DNA of 34,900 nucleotides from JAGPUQ01 sp050250395 (lineage in GTDB: Bacteria > Pseudomonadota > Gammaproteobacteria > Pseudomonadales > Porticoccaceae). The notes beneath the pieces were generated by a model that had not been told where the DNA came from, did not search any database, and saw only the letters and a list, made by a program, of their open reading frames with translations. Positions 14,311 to 22,350 of this stretch are shown piece after piece. Where the stretch lies: positions 1 through 34,900 of the forward strand of contig JBFWOQ010000030.1 of assembly GCA_050250395.1 (NCBI GenBank), in the 5' to 3' direction. Numbering within the stretch: the first letter of the stretch is position 1; every line of letters starts with the position of its first letter. A program made the translations under genes and the position numbers.

Positions 14311-15624
14311 TCAGTTGTCGCCCGCGATCCGATACGCCAGCCGCTTGAATTCATGGCTGAACGGATGCCAGAAACCGTAGGCGCGCTGGGTGAAGATCAA
14401 CCCGGCGAGGTTGGCGCGCGGCGCGATCCAGGAATGGGTGCCGGCCATGCCGCCCCAGTGGTATTCGCCGATGGCACTCGCGGGCTCGCCGGCGGCTGGC
14501 GCAGTCTTGATCGCGAAGCCGGCGCCGAACACCGTGTCCGGCATCTTCCAGGTGGGCAGGCGCACCTGTACGCCCGGCGCGAGCTGGTTGGTGTGCATCA
14601 GCGCGACCGCCTGCTCGGACAGATAGCGTTTGCCGTTCCACTCGCCGCCGTTGACGATCATCTGGATGAAGCGGGTGTAGTCGCCGATGGTGCCCACCAG
14701 ACCGCCGCCGCCGGAATGAAAGCGCTTGGGCGCGAGCACGCTGCCGATCAGCAGATCGGGGCACGGCTTGAGCCCCGGCTTCATGTTGTCGCGCAGATCG
14801 AGGGGCGTGTAATTCTTGGTCAGCCGGTGATGTTTTTCCGGCGGTACATGAAAATCCGTATCCACCATGCCGAGCGGCTCGAACAGGCGCTCGCGCAGAA
14901 AATCGCGAAAGCTCTGCCCGGTCCAGATCTCGATCAGGCGCCCCAGGATGTCGATGCCGATGCTGTAATTCCAGCGCGTGCCGGGCTGGAAGATCAGCGG
15001 CAGCGCGGCGAGCTTGTCGATCATCTCCTCCAGCGACGAATTCATGTCCATGATGCGCTGCTCGGTGTAGAGCCTGTCCACCGGTGTCTCGGGAAACAGC
15101 CCGTAGGTGAAACCCGAGCTGTGGCTGATCAGCTCGCGGATGGTCGGCGCCCGCGACAGCGGCTCGGTGTCTGTCACATCGGTCGCGCCCGGCTTCAGCA
15201 CCCGCAGGTCGCGAAACGCGGGGACGTAATCGGCCACTGCATCGTCCAGATCGAACACGCCCTGGTCGTGGAGCATCATCGCCGCCGCCGAGGTGATGAT
15301 CTTGGTGCTGGAATAGATGCGGAAAATGGCGTCTTCCTGCATCGGCGTTTTGGCTTCGAGATCGGCCTGCCCCCAGGTTTTGACATCGACGACCGCGCTG
15401 CCCTTGAGGATCACGGACACCAGCCCGCTCACCAGCCCGCCATCGACATAGGGCTGCATGGCGGCGTGGATGGGACTGAAGTCGTAGTGGGACGGGGTGA
15501 TGGCGAGCGTGCTGATGGTGGCGTCTCCGATGTTGGCCTCCCGCGCCGCGCGGCAGGGCGGTCGCGCAAAGTTACCCCAGGGTAGGGAAGCGCGTCCAGC
15601 ACCGCACGCTCGACGACCGACCAC
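14311..15624 (-). CDS. Serine hydrolase of the beta-lactamase/family VIII esterase fold
   Basis: A serine hydrolase with the class C beta-lactamase/penicillin-binding fold, a group that includes EstB-like carboxylesterases. The nucleophile motif S-x-x-K is Ser105-Ser-Thr-Lys108 (RIYSSTKII). The second motif is the Tyr in WNYSIGIDILGRL, which in family VIII esterases replaces Y-x-N. A WGGMAGTHSW segment near the C-terminus takes the place of KTG. No signal peptide is clear, which argues for a cytoplasmic esterase rather than a true beta-lactamase. The N-terminus is unsettled: the frame opens with a GTG at 15624, but family-like sequence begins only near residue 36 (TISTLAITPSHYDFS) and no better start codon precedes it. 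The gene probably leads the transcript containing the SDR. Confidence 0.87.
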   Translation of the reverse strand: MVGRRACGAGRASLPWGNFARPPCRAAREANIGDATISTLAITPSHYDFSPIHAAMQPYVDGGLVSGLVSVILKGSAVVDVKTWGQADLEAKTPMQEDAIFRIYSSTKIITSAAAMMLHDQGVFDLDDAVADYVPAFRDLRVLKPGATDVTDTEPLSRAPTIRELISHSSGFTYGLFPETPVDRLYTEQRIMDMNSSLEEMIDKLAALPLIFQPGTRWNYSIGIDILGRLIEIWTGQSFRDFLRERLFEPLGMVDTDFHVPPEKHHRLTKNYTPLDLRDNMKPGLKPCPDLLIGSVLAPKRFHSGGGGLVGTIGDYTRFIQMIVNGGEWNGKRYLSEQAVALMHTNQLAPGVQVRLPTWKMPDTVFGAGFAIKTAPAAGEPASAIGEYHWGGMAGTHSWIAPRANLAGLIFTQRAYGFWHPFSHEFKRLAYRIAGDN

Positions 15625-16091
15625 CGAGCGCGCCGGGTCGCGGGCTGCGACTTGTTCCGGTCATGGGGAAGGGACACGCTGGCCAAGCACCAGCGGCGGG
15701 GCAGGGAAGCGAGAGCACGGCGGCGTCCCTCTCCCGAAACCCGATTTTCACAACGGCCCGGACCCTGCCCGGGATGAGCCGCCGGTGGTGGTGTTGTCTT
15801 CGATGTTGATACGACAAAAGGAGAGGTCCCCTGTCATCACGCATCACGCATCACGCATCACGTATTCCGAGTCCGTTATCCATTCGTGCGCTGCGCGCGG
15901 CGCCGCTGCTCTGCCCGGTAGCGGCCCAGGCGCAGACCACGCCATTTTTCCCGAGAGCCAGTTCGGCCCATGGCCGCCCAGGGCTACGAACTCGGGCAGC
16001 GACTGGATTGGCTATGTCTATCCCAATACCAACGGCAACGTGGCGGCGATCAACCGACCCAAAACGCCGGCGGCTGGTGCGGCTACCGACA
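15625..16091. other. Intergenic region with 7-bp tandem repeat
   Basis: This stretch between the divergent esterase and DUF5648 genes contains four tandem 7-base units (TCATCAC then three GCATCAC) at 15834-15861, preceded by a GGAGAGGT sequence at 15820-15827. An open plus-strand frame from about 15860 to 16090 (GSDWIGYVYPNTNGN and so on) resembles no family I know and overlaps the frame of the next gene. I see no other gene. Confidence 0.45.
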
Positions 16092-16979
16092 GTGATAGTA
16101 GGAAATTCACCGCGAAGATTATGCAGCGTACTCTGCGAGATTTTTTTTCTGGCTTTTCTCTGCGGCGGACTCGGTTTTTCAATGGTGAGCCCTGCTCAGG
16201 ATGTGGCCATCACACCGGCTGCCCCCGTTGCTTATCAGCCGTTTACTCTCGATCTGTCTTCGGCGTGCGGGAGTTTTGGCGATCTCGATGTCATTCAGGT
16301 TGATGTTTTCCCTGGTACGTACACGATCCGCGTGAACGCCGGTGACAAAAGGGAGTGCGGGTATATACCCCCCGTTATTCCCAAAAAAGCTAGTGTCCTG
16401 GGGCTTCCCGGCGGCACCTACAGCATTCAACAGTACATTTTGCTTGAGGACAGCTCCGTAGACTTTCCAGAAGTAAGCACAATCACCGTTGCCCCGGCAC
16501 CCCCCACCCAACCCGTGTTTGCGTTCTACAACGGCGGCATCGGCCACTACTTCATTACCGCCGGGACTGCCGAGCGGGATTCGCTGCTGAGCGGCGGGGG
16601 TGGTGGAGGCTGGGGGATTGTGGACGAAGGCTTCAACGCCTGGCCGGCGGCGGGCCCGGCGTCGGCTGCGGCCAAACCCGTGTGCCGGTTCTATTCGGCG
16701 GCGGTGAATTCACACTTCTACACCGCCGGCCCCAACGAGTGCGAGCTGCTCAAGCAGCCAAGCTCGGGCTGGACCTACGAGGGCATCGCCTTCCGCGCCC
16801 TGGTGCCCACCAAGGGTTCCTGCTATCCCGCCACCACCCCGGTGTGGCGGCTGTACAACGACCGCTTCGCCCAGGCCGACAGCAATCACAGGTTCGTGGC
16901 GAGCGTCGACGCCTACCGGCACATGATGGCCAACGGCTGGATCGGCGAGGGCGTGGCCTTCTGCTCGCCGGAATCCTGA
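16092..16979 (+). CDS. Secreted DUF5648 domain protein
   Basis: A predicted exported protein. From the GTG start used here there is a basic N-terminus followed by a hydrophobic stretch (FFLAFLCGGLGFSMV) and a likely cleavage after SPAQD or nearby. The middle part is a beta-rich domain of unknown type with two Cys residues. The C-terminal half is a DUF5648-type repeat of aromatic motifs: VFAFYNGGIGHYFITA, VCRFYSAAVNSHFYTA and VWRLYNDRFAQADSNHRF, ending in GEGVAFC. These repeats occur in cell-surface or secreted proteins; their binding partner is unknown. The start is uncertain, as the frame is open from 16008. The last 188 bases are duplicated at 24181-24368 with about 93% identity. A terminator-like hairpin follows at 16987. 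Confidence 0.75.
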   Translation: MIVGNSPRRLCSVLCEIFFLAFLCGGLGFSMVSPAQDVAITPAAPVAYQPFTLDLSSACGSFGDLDVIQVDVFPGTYTIRVNAGDKRECGYIPPVIPKKASVLGLPGGTYSIQQYILLEDSSVDFPEVSTITVAPAPPTQPVFAFYNGGIGHYFITAGTAERDSLLSGGGGGGWGIVDEGFNAWPAAGPASAAAKPVCRFYSAAVNSHFYTAGPNECELLKQPSSGWTYEGIAFRALVPTKGSCYPATTPVWRLYNDRFAQADSNHRFVASVDAYRHMMANGWIGEGVAFCSPES

Positions 16980-16986
16980 TCAAATC

Positions 16987-17012
16987 ACCGGCGCGCCAAG
17001 CGGCGCGCTGGT
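16987..17012 (+). terminator. Hairpin after the DUF5648 gene
   Basis: ACCGGCGCGCC (16987-16997) pairs with GGCGCGCTGGT (17002-17012), 11 pairs with one G-T, around AAGC. It lies eight bases after the stop codon and just before the cobalamin riboswitch. There is no T-run, so its strength as a terminator is uncertain. Confidence 0.55.
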
Positions 17013-17024
17013 AGAATCCCCGCC

Positions 17025-17192
17025 GTTGTGGTGCCCGCGAGGGCCCCGAGGGAATTCGCCCGCAGCCCGGTGGCTGCGTCAATCGAAGCTGTCTCCGCAA
17101 CTGTACCCGGCGAGCGCCGCCCGGATGCCACTGACCTCGGTCGGGAAGGCGGGCGGACGCACCGACCCGGAAGCCAGGAGACCTGCCACAAC
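17025..17192 (+). promoter_or_regulatory. Cobalamin (B12) riboswitch
   Basis: All the conserved blocks of the AdoCbl-type riboswitch are present in order: GGTGCCCGCGAGGG (17030-17043), GCTGTCTCCGCAACTGT (17088-17104), GCCACTG (17127-17133), GGGAAGGC (17143-17150) and the B12 box AGCCAGGAGACCTGCC (17172-17187). A 7-bp closing P1 stem forms between GTTGTGG (17025-17031) and CCACAAC (17186-17192). It lies 148 bases upstream of a TonB-dependent receptor and would lower its expression when cobalamin is plentiful. A small hairpin at 17206-17224 may belong to the expression platform. Confidence 0.95.
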
Positions 17193-17340
17193 CGCGTTGT
17201 CGTGTAACGGTCGGGGTAACCGTTGCTGCGGGCCGTCGTGGTTCGCCGTGCAGCGCAGACGCACGGTTGCCGCGCCGGATCACCCTGATGGTCTCCGCTG
17301 CTGTGGCCGTGTCCGGCGGTTTGGCTTGCGGAGCACGTTC

Positions 17341-19272
17341 ATGTCAGTTCAGTTCAATTCGAAACCTTTGCTGTCGGGCGCATTTTCAGGTGTGCTGGCG
17401 GTCCCCTTGTTCGCCGTCGCGGCGGCGGGTGCGGCAATCCCGGTCGACGAAGAGCTGGTGGTCACCGCCACCCGCTCGCCCTACAACCTGGATCATGTCG
17501 CCAGTACTGTGCGGGTGATCGACGCGGAGCAGATCCGCGCCAGCGGCGCCCACAATCTTTCCGATCTGCTGCGCAACCTGGGTTCGGTTCAGGTGCAAGA
17601 CAGCATGGGCAACGGACGTGACAGCCGGCTGGCCCTGCGCGGGTTCGCCACCGCCCAGAACGTGCTGGTACTGGTGGATGGGCGCTCGCTCAACAACACG
17701 GATCTTGCGGGACCCGATCTCACCGCGGTCGCGGTGGCGGACATCGAGCGTGTGGAGATTCTCGAAGGTGGTGCCGGCACGCTCTACGGCGATGCTGCGG
17801 TGGGCGGGGTGATCAATATCATCACGCGCAGTGGCGGCGCTCGCCAAGGCCGGATCAGTGTCGGGCGCGGCAGCTACGCTGCCGAAAACTATGCCGGGAG
17901 CTATCAGGACCGGTTTGCGTCCGGTCTTTATTATCGGCTCGGCACCCGGATCGAGCGCAGCGACGCCTACCGGGATGGTGGCGCCGTCGATTACGAAAAC
18001 TACAGTGGGCGCGCGGGCTGGCGCCACGCGGATGGCGAGCTGTTCGTCGAGGCGCGCCAGAGCGATAACGACTACCGCCTGGCCGGCGCGCTCTCGGCGG
18101 CTCAGGTCGCACAAGACCGGCGTCAGGCGGGTTCCAGCTTCAACGATTACAACGCCGATAACCGCGCAGCCCGCATCGGCATCCACCAGCGGCTCGGCGA
18201 TTATCTGGAGCTGTTCGCAAACTACGGCGACCGGAACGAGGACGTGGTCATCCATTCGATGTCGAGCTTTGGTGCGGCGGTCACCGGACAGCAGCGCGAG
18301 GTCAGGACGCTGGATCCACGGGTGGTGTTTACGGTGGACGGATTGCGGGCCACGCTCGGCATGGATGTCGAGCGGGTCGACTACGACTTCGCGCTGGATT
18401 TCGGCTTTGGTGCGAGCGGAACCGAACAGCGCCAGCGCAAGCGCAGCGAATACCTGCATTTCATTTATAGCCCGCTCGACCGTTTCGACGTGCAGGGCGG
18501 GTTGCGTCACGCCCGTCTGGATGCCGAGGTCGCGCCCTTTGATCTGAACTACGACCAGAGCACGGTCGTGCACACGGTCGGTCTCAACTGGCGCGGTGAC
18601 CGCGGCCGCTATTACCTGAATCGCGACGAAACCTTCCGCTTTGCGCTGGCCGATGAAAACATCGATTTTCTGGGCAATTTCAACCCGCTGAAGGTGCAAC
18701 GCGGCGTCGCCTGGGAGTTGGGCGGCGAGTGGAGCTGGGCCGTGGTCGATCTTTATGCCGCGCTGTTCCAGCAGGATCTGAACCACGAGATCGGTTTCGA
18801 TCCGGGGCTCGGAGATTTTGGCGCCAACACCAATTTCGATGACACGCGTCGCCGGGGCGGCACCCTGGAGGCGCGCTACCACGCGACCGACGCCCTCGAA
18901 TTTGCCGGCATCTATACCCACGTCGATGCCCGCTTCGTGGCCGGACCCTACGATGACAATCGGGTGCCCGATGTCTCTCGCGAGCTGCTGAAACTCAACG
19001 CCAATTATCGCGTCGACCCCAGCCTCACGCTGTTTGGCGAATTGGTCTATACCGGTCCCCGCTACCTGGATCTCGGCAACAACGCGCAACAGGGCGGCTA
19101 TACCCTGGCCAACCTGGCGGCGACCTGGACCCGGCAGGCCTGGACGCTACAGGCCCGGCTGAACAACATCACCGACAAGCAGTACACTGAGTTCGCCAGC
19201 TTTTTCGGCACCCGGGCGCTGTATCCATCCCCCGAGCGGAATGTGACGCTGACGCTTTCCCGTGACTTCTGA
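17341..19272 (+). CDS. btuB: TonB-dependent outer-membrane receptor, BtuB-like
   Basis: A 643-residue outer-membrane active transporter. A signal peptide (about residues 1-32, ending AAAGAA) is followed by the TonB box EELVVTATR (about 37-45). Next come the plug domain (QIRASGAHNLSDLLRNLGSV; GTLYGDAAVGGVINIITR) and a 22-strand-type barrel ending in a terminal aromatic Phe (LTLSRDF). Size and sequence fit the BtuB cobalamin receptor group. The ATG has GCGGAG seven bases upstream. The cobalamin riboswitch ahead of it strongly suggests corrinoid uptake. A small membrane protein gene follows 57 bases on. No btuCDF genes lie in this window, so the inner-membrane step may be elsewhere or through that neighbour. 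Confidence 0.93.
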   Translation: MSVQFNSKPLLSGAFSGVLAVPLFAVAAAGAAIPVDEELVVTATRSPYNLDHVASTVRVIDAEQIRASGAHNLSDLLRNLGSVQVQDSMGNGRDSRLALRGFATAQNVLVLVDGRSLNNTDLAGPDLTAVAVADIERVEILEGGAGTLYGDAAVGGVINIITRSGGARQGRISVGRGSYAAENYAGSYQDRFASGLYYRLGTRIERSDAYRDGGAVDYENYSGRAGWRHADGELFVEARQSDNDYRLAGALSAAQVAQDRRQAGSSFNDYNADNRAARIGIHQRLGDYLELFANYGDRNEDVVIHSMSSFGAAVTGQQREVRTLDPRVVFTVDGLRATLGMDVERVDYDFALDFGFGASGTEQRQRKRSEYLHFIYSPLDRFDVQGGLRHARLDAEVAPFDLNYDQSTVVHTVGLNWRGDRGRYYLNRDETFRFALADENIDFLGNFNPLKVQRGVAWELGGEWSWAVVDLYAALFQQDLNHEIGFDPGLGDFGANTNFDDTRRRGGTLEARYHATDALEFAGIYTHVDARFVAGPYDDNRVPDVSRELLKLNANYRVDPSLTLFGELVYTGPRYLDLGNNAQQGGYTLANLAATWTRQAWTLQARLNNITDKQYTEFASFFGTRALYPSPERNVTLTLSRDF

Positions 19273-19329
19273 CCCGAGCCATCACGTCAGAAGCCGCATG
19301 ACGGAACTACTATCATCAGGAGTCAGGCC

Positions 19330-19845
19330 ATGCTGTCCCCGACCACCCGGATTCTCGCCATCGCCATTTTCGTTGCCGCGTTGACCCGCCTGCTGCCGCA
19401 TCCGCCGAACTTTTCACCGGTGATGGCGCTGGCGCTGTTCAGCGGCGCGGCGCTGCGGGACTGGCGGCTGGCATTGCTGGTGCCGTTGGCAGCCATGCTG
19501 ATGGCGGATCTGTGGCTGGGGTTTCACGCCACCATGGTGTTTGTCTATCTGGGCATGGCGTTGACGGTCGGGGCTGGGCGCTGGCTCGGAGCGCGGCGCC
19601 GTCCCCTGCCGTTGCTGGCAGCGGGGATAGCGGGCGCGAGTCTGTTTTTTCTGGTCAGCAACGCCGGCGTCTGGTTGACCCAGGATATCTATCCCGCTAC
19701 CGGCGCGGGGTTGGCGGCCTGTTATCTCGCAGCACTGCCATTTTTTCACCAGACAGTGCTCGCGACACTGGTTTATGGCGCGCTGCTGTTCGGGATGGAG
19801 CACTGGCTCGCAGTCCGGCCGGACCGGCACAGGGCGCTGGTCTGA
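19330..19845 (+). CDS. Small integral membrane protein, DUF6580/ECF S-component-like
   Basis: A 171-residue, very hydrophobic protein with about five membrane helices. The opening RLLPHPPNFSPVMALALFSGAAL is the signature of the DUF6580 group, which resembles the substrate-binding S components of ECF (energy-coupling factor) vitamin transporters. The ATG has AGGAGT seven bases upstream. It follows the riboswitch-controlled TonB receptor by 57 bases with no terminator between, so it is probably in the same B12-repressed transcript. A role in bringing a corrinoid or corrinoid precursor across the inner membrane is a reasonable inference. Neither the ATPases nor the T component of an ECF system is present nearby. 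Confidence 0.8.
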   Translation: MLSPTTRILAIAIFVAALTRLLPHPPNFSPVMALALFSGAALRDWRLALLVPLAAMLMADLWLGFHATMVFVYLGMALTVGAGRWLGARRRPLPLLAAGIAGASLFFLVSNAGVWLTQDIYPATGAGLAACYLAALPFFHQTVLATLVYGALLFGMEHWLAVRPDRHRALV

Positions 19846-19902
19846 GGTATTCGTCCACCGCCATGGCTTTCGCCTTGGCCATGGCGGTGAGCGGTGCGGG
19901 AA

Positions 19903-21216
19903 TCAGAGATCGTAACCGCGCTCGCCGTGTTGGGCGAGGTCGAGGCCCTCGGTCTCCTGGTCGGTGGTTACCCGCAGTCCAAGTGTCAGATCCAGAACCT
20001 TGAGCAGCACGAAAGTAGCGATGGCGGTGAACGCCGCGGTGGCGGCGATGCCGGTCAGCTGGACACTCACTTGGCTGCTCATTGTCATGCCCTGGGCATA
20101 GCCCCCGCCGCTGAACACGCCCAACTGGTCGGATGCGAAGACACCGGCCAGCAGGGTGCCGAGTATTCCGCCCACGCCGTGGACCGGGAACACATCCAGC
20201 GAATCGTCCACCCGCAACACCTGCTTGAGCACTTGCGTGGCGAAGTAACAGACTACGCCGGCCACGAGCCCGATCACCAGCGCCGCGCAGGGACCTACAT
20301 ATCCCGACGCCGGTGTGATGGTCCCAAGTCCCGCCACCATGCCGGTGACGATGCCCAACACCGAGGGCTTGCCGTGGCGCAGCCACTCCATGCCCATCCA
20401 GGCGAGAGCGCCGCCAGCCGCCGAGATGTGGGTCACCAGAATCGCCATGCTGGCACTGCCGTTGGCGGCCAGGGCCGAACCGCCGTTGAAACCGAACCAG
20501 CCCACCCACAGCATTCCCGCACCGGCGACGGTGAGGGTGAGGTTGTGGGGCGGCAGGCTATGGGTGCCGAAACCCTTGCGGGGGCCGAGCACCAGGGCGG
20601 CAACCAGTGCGGCAACGCCCGCGCTAATGTGGACGACGGTACCGCCGGCGAAATCCAGCATGCCCCGCTGGGCGAGCCAGCCGCCGCCCCAGACCCAGTG
20701 GCAGATCGGGATATACACGAGCAGCAACCAGACCAGGCTGAAAATCAGCATGGCCGAAAAGCGCATGCGTTCGGCGAAGCCGCCGACGATCAGGGCCGGT
20801 GTGATGATGGCGAAGGTCATCTGAAACAGCGCGAAGAGCGATTCCGGGATGGTGCCCTTCACGGAATCGACACCGATACCCCGGAACAACGCCCGGTCCA
20901 GGCCGCCGATCCAGGCGTTGGCGCTGCCGCCGTCGCCGAACGCGAGGCTGTAGCCGACCAGCAGCCAGACGACCGAGGCTCCGCAGGTGATGGCAAAGCA
21001 TTGCATGGCCACCGAAAGCACATTCTTGGTGCGCACCAGGCCGCTGTAAAACAGCGACAGCCCAGGGATGGTCATGAACAGCACCAGCGCGGTGGCGGTC
21101 AATATCCAGGCAGTGTCGGCGCCGTTCGATGTATCGGCATGTCCGGACGCTGGCAGTGCCAGAAGCGGGAGCGAGGCGGACAGCAGTGCTGCGGTTCTTT
21201 TTAGAGCGGATGGCAT
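19903..21216 (-). CDS. amt: Ammonium transporter, AmtB type
   Basis: An Amt/MEP/Rh-family ammonium channel of 437 residues with a signal peptide and 11 expected membrane helices. The pore twin histidines are His196 (TVVHISAG) and His345 (FPVHGVGG), and the conserved Asp188 is present. The C-terminal tail TDQETEGLDLAQHGERGYD is the usual site of contact with a PII protein, yet no glnK gene is adjacent. The ATG at 21216 is preferred; a GTG at 21228 in the same frame is possible. Upstream (21217-21360) the DNA becomes AT-rich. On the minus strand TTGCCC and TAATTT 16 bases apart could be a weak sigma-70 promoter. It serves nitrogen assimilation and is not by itself evidence for ammonia oxidation. 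Confidence 0.96.
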   Translation of the reverse strand: MPSALKRTAALLSASLPLLALPASGHADTSNGADTAWILTATALVLFMTIPGLSLFYSGLVRTKNVLSVAMQCFAITCGASVVWLLVGYSLAFGDGGSANAWIGGLDRALFRGIGVDSVKGTIPESLFALFQMTFAIITPALIVGGFAERMRFSAMLIFSLVWLLLVYIPICHWVWGGGWLAQRGMLDFAGGTVVHISAGVAALVAALVLGPRKGFGTHSLPPHNLTLTVAGAGMLWVGWFGFNGGSALAANGSASMAILVTHISAAGGALAWMGMEWLRHGKPSVLGIVTGMVAGLGTITPASGYVGPCAALVIGLVAGVVCYFATQVLKQVLRVDDSLDVFPVHGVGGILGTLLAGVFASDQLGVFSGGGYAQGMTMSSQVSVQLTGIAATAAFTAIATFVLLKVLDLTLGLRVTTDQETEGLDLAQHGERGYDL

Positions 21217-21423
21217 AGGGTATCTCACAGTAAGTGTGGTCTTATAAAAGCGTGTCAGGGAGGATCAAAAAGTAATATGGACCCAAATATAATGCTTTTT
21301 TGAACCGAAAATTACATCTGCCTCACATCTGGGCAAACATTGCGTCAATTCGGGTGCGCGCGTGGCCAGATCGCATTGTTTTGGTGCGTTTTGGTGGCGT
21401 TCCGCCGATCACGATGGCTTTAA

Positions 21424-21735
21424 AAATCCCTGCTTGACGAGCTGTTCAAGGACTTCCGGGGCGACGCCAAGGAGTTGCTGGGCAAGCACGGTCTGCTCAA
21501 GCGAATCACCCAGCGCGCGCTGGAATCGGCCTTGGAGGGCGAGCTGACCGATCGCCTGGGCTATTCGCCCCATGAATCGGCCGGACGCAACAGCCGCAAT
21601 TCGCGTAATGGCAAGAGCCGCAAAACGTTGCAAAGCACCGCCGGCGAGCTGGCCATTGAAGTCCCTCGTGATCGTGACGGCAGCTTCGAACCGCAACTGG
21701 TTCGCAAGCGCCAGCGCCGTCTGGAGGGCCTCGAT
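21424..21735 (+). pseudogene. IS256-family transposase, N-terminal fragment
   Basis: About 104 codons encode the N-terminus of an IS256/Mutator-type transposase: LLDELFKDFRGDAKELLGK, LLKRITQRALESALEGELT, the DRLGYSPHE motif, the RNSRNGKSRKTL segment and VPRDRDGSFEPQLV. The homology ends at RRLEGLDE, where sequence of a different transposase begins. A stop codon lies just before the first recognisable codon, so the start is lost. The DDE catalytic residues are missing. It is an inactive fragment. Confidence 0.88.
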
Positions 21736-21990
21736 GAAGTGGGTGCAACTCCTGAAACGGGTGTTCAACATTGATATCGAGACTTGCAGTGAATGTGCAG
21801 TGCGATCAAAGCCATTGCCTGCATCGAAGACCGGGTGGTGATCCAGAAAATCTCGATCATCTGAAGGCAAAGACCGAAGTCACCGAGTCCAGTGCATTGC
21901 CTGAGAACCGGGGGCCGCAGGGCCGTGCGCGGGCAAGCCGACGGGCCTGTTCGCCTGACAAAACCCGATTGTTTGATTCAAGACACTGTA
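21733..21990 (+). pseudogene. IS91-family transposase, C-terminal remnant with frameshifts
   Basis: Directly after the IS256 fragment the reading becomes MKWVQLLKRVFNIDIETC, typical of the C-terminal part of IS91-like transposases. It then shifts frame to AIKAIACIEDRVVIQKI, and again to LDHLKAKTEVTESSALPENR. At least two frameshifts break it. Only the C-terminal region is left, so it is dead. It shows that two unrelated elements were spliced together here. Confidence 0.72.
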
Positions 21991-22350
21991 CCCTGAGCCG
22001 TGGCGGGTCCCAGCTTGCCGAGGTTGGGAAGGGGCGCAACTCGAAAAAAACGGGCGGATGCTCGGACGATATACGCACACTTTCGGGGCGCACTCAGCAT
22101 GATCGGACGGCGAAGTAGCGGGGCGTTGGCAAACTGCTGCTTGGCCCTGGGAAAAATGGGTGCTTGATCTTCCTATGCGCCGGGAGCCTCGATTATGGAC
22201 GCCGCTTCCGCGCCGCCGCGAACGCAGCGTGGGACAGCCTGCCGATCGCCGGCATCCGCGCACCGGTCATCGCCGGGATCCGCAGCCGGATCCCGGCGCA
22301 GAAAGCTGTCCGGGGGAGCACACCGGTCCGCCGCGCGCCCAGGATCGTCG
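21991..22350. other. Intergenic region with 11-bp hairpin
   Basis: No gene is apparent. At 22271-22281 CGCCGGGATCC pairs perfectly with GGATCCCGGCG at 22288-22298 around a 6-base loop. It lies about 53 bases past the stop of the di-heme oxidoreductase gene and could be its transcript end or a dispersed repeat. There is no T-run. Confidence 0.5.

Noticed and set aside
14353..15585. Plus-strand open frame opposite the serine hydrolase
   Set aside because: The minus strand carries SxxK and the family VIII motifs; the plus frame has no domain.
15834..15861. CRISPR-like array
   Set aside because: Units are only 7 bases and directly adjacent with no spacers, so it is a simple tandem repeat.
17026..17340. 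Possible N-terminal extension of the TonB receptor
   Set aside because: The region is the cobalamin riboswitch; the signal peptide and a GCGGAG ribosome-binding site define the start at 17341.
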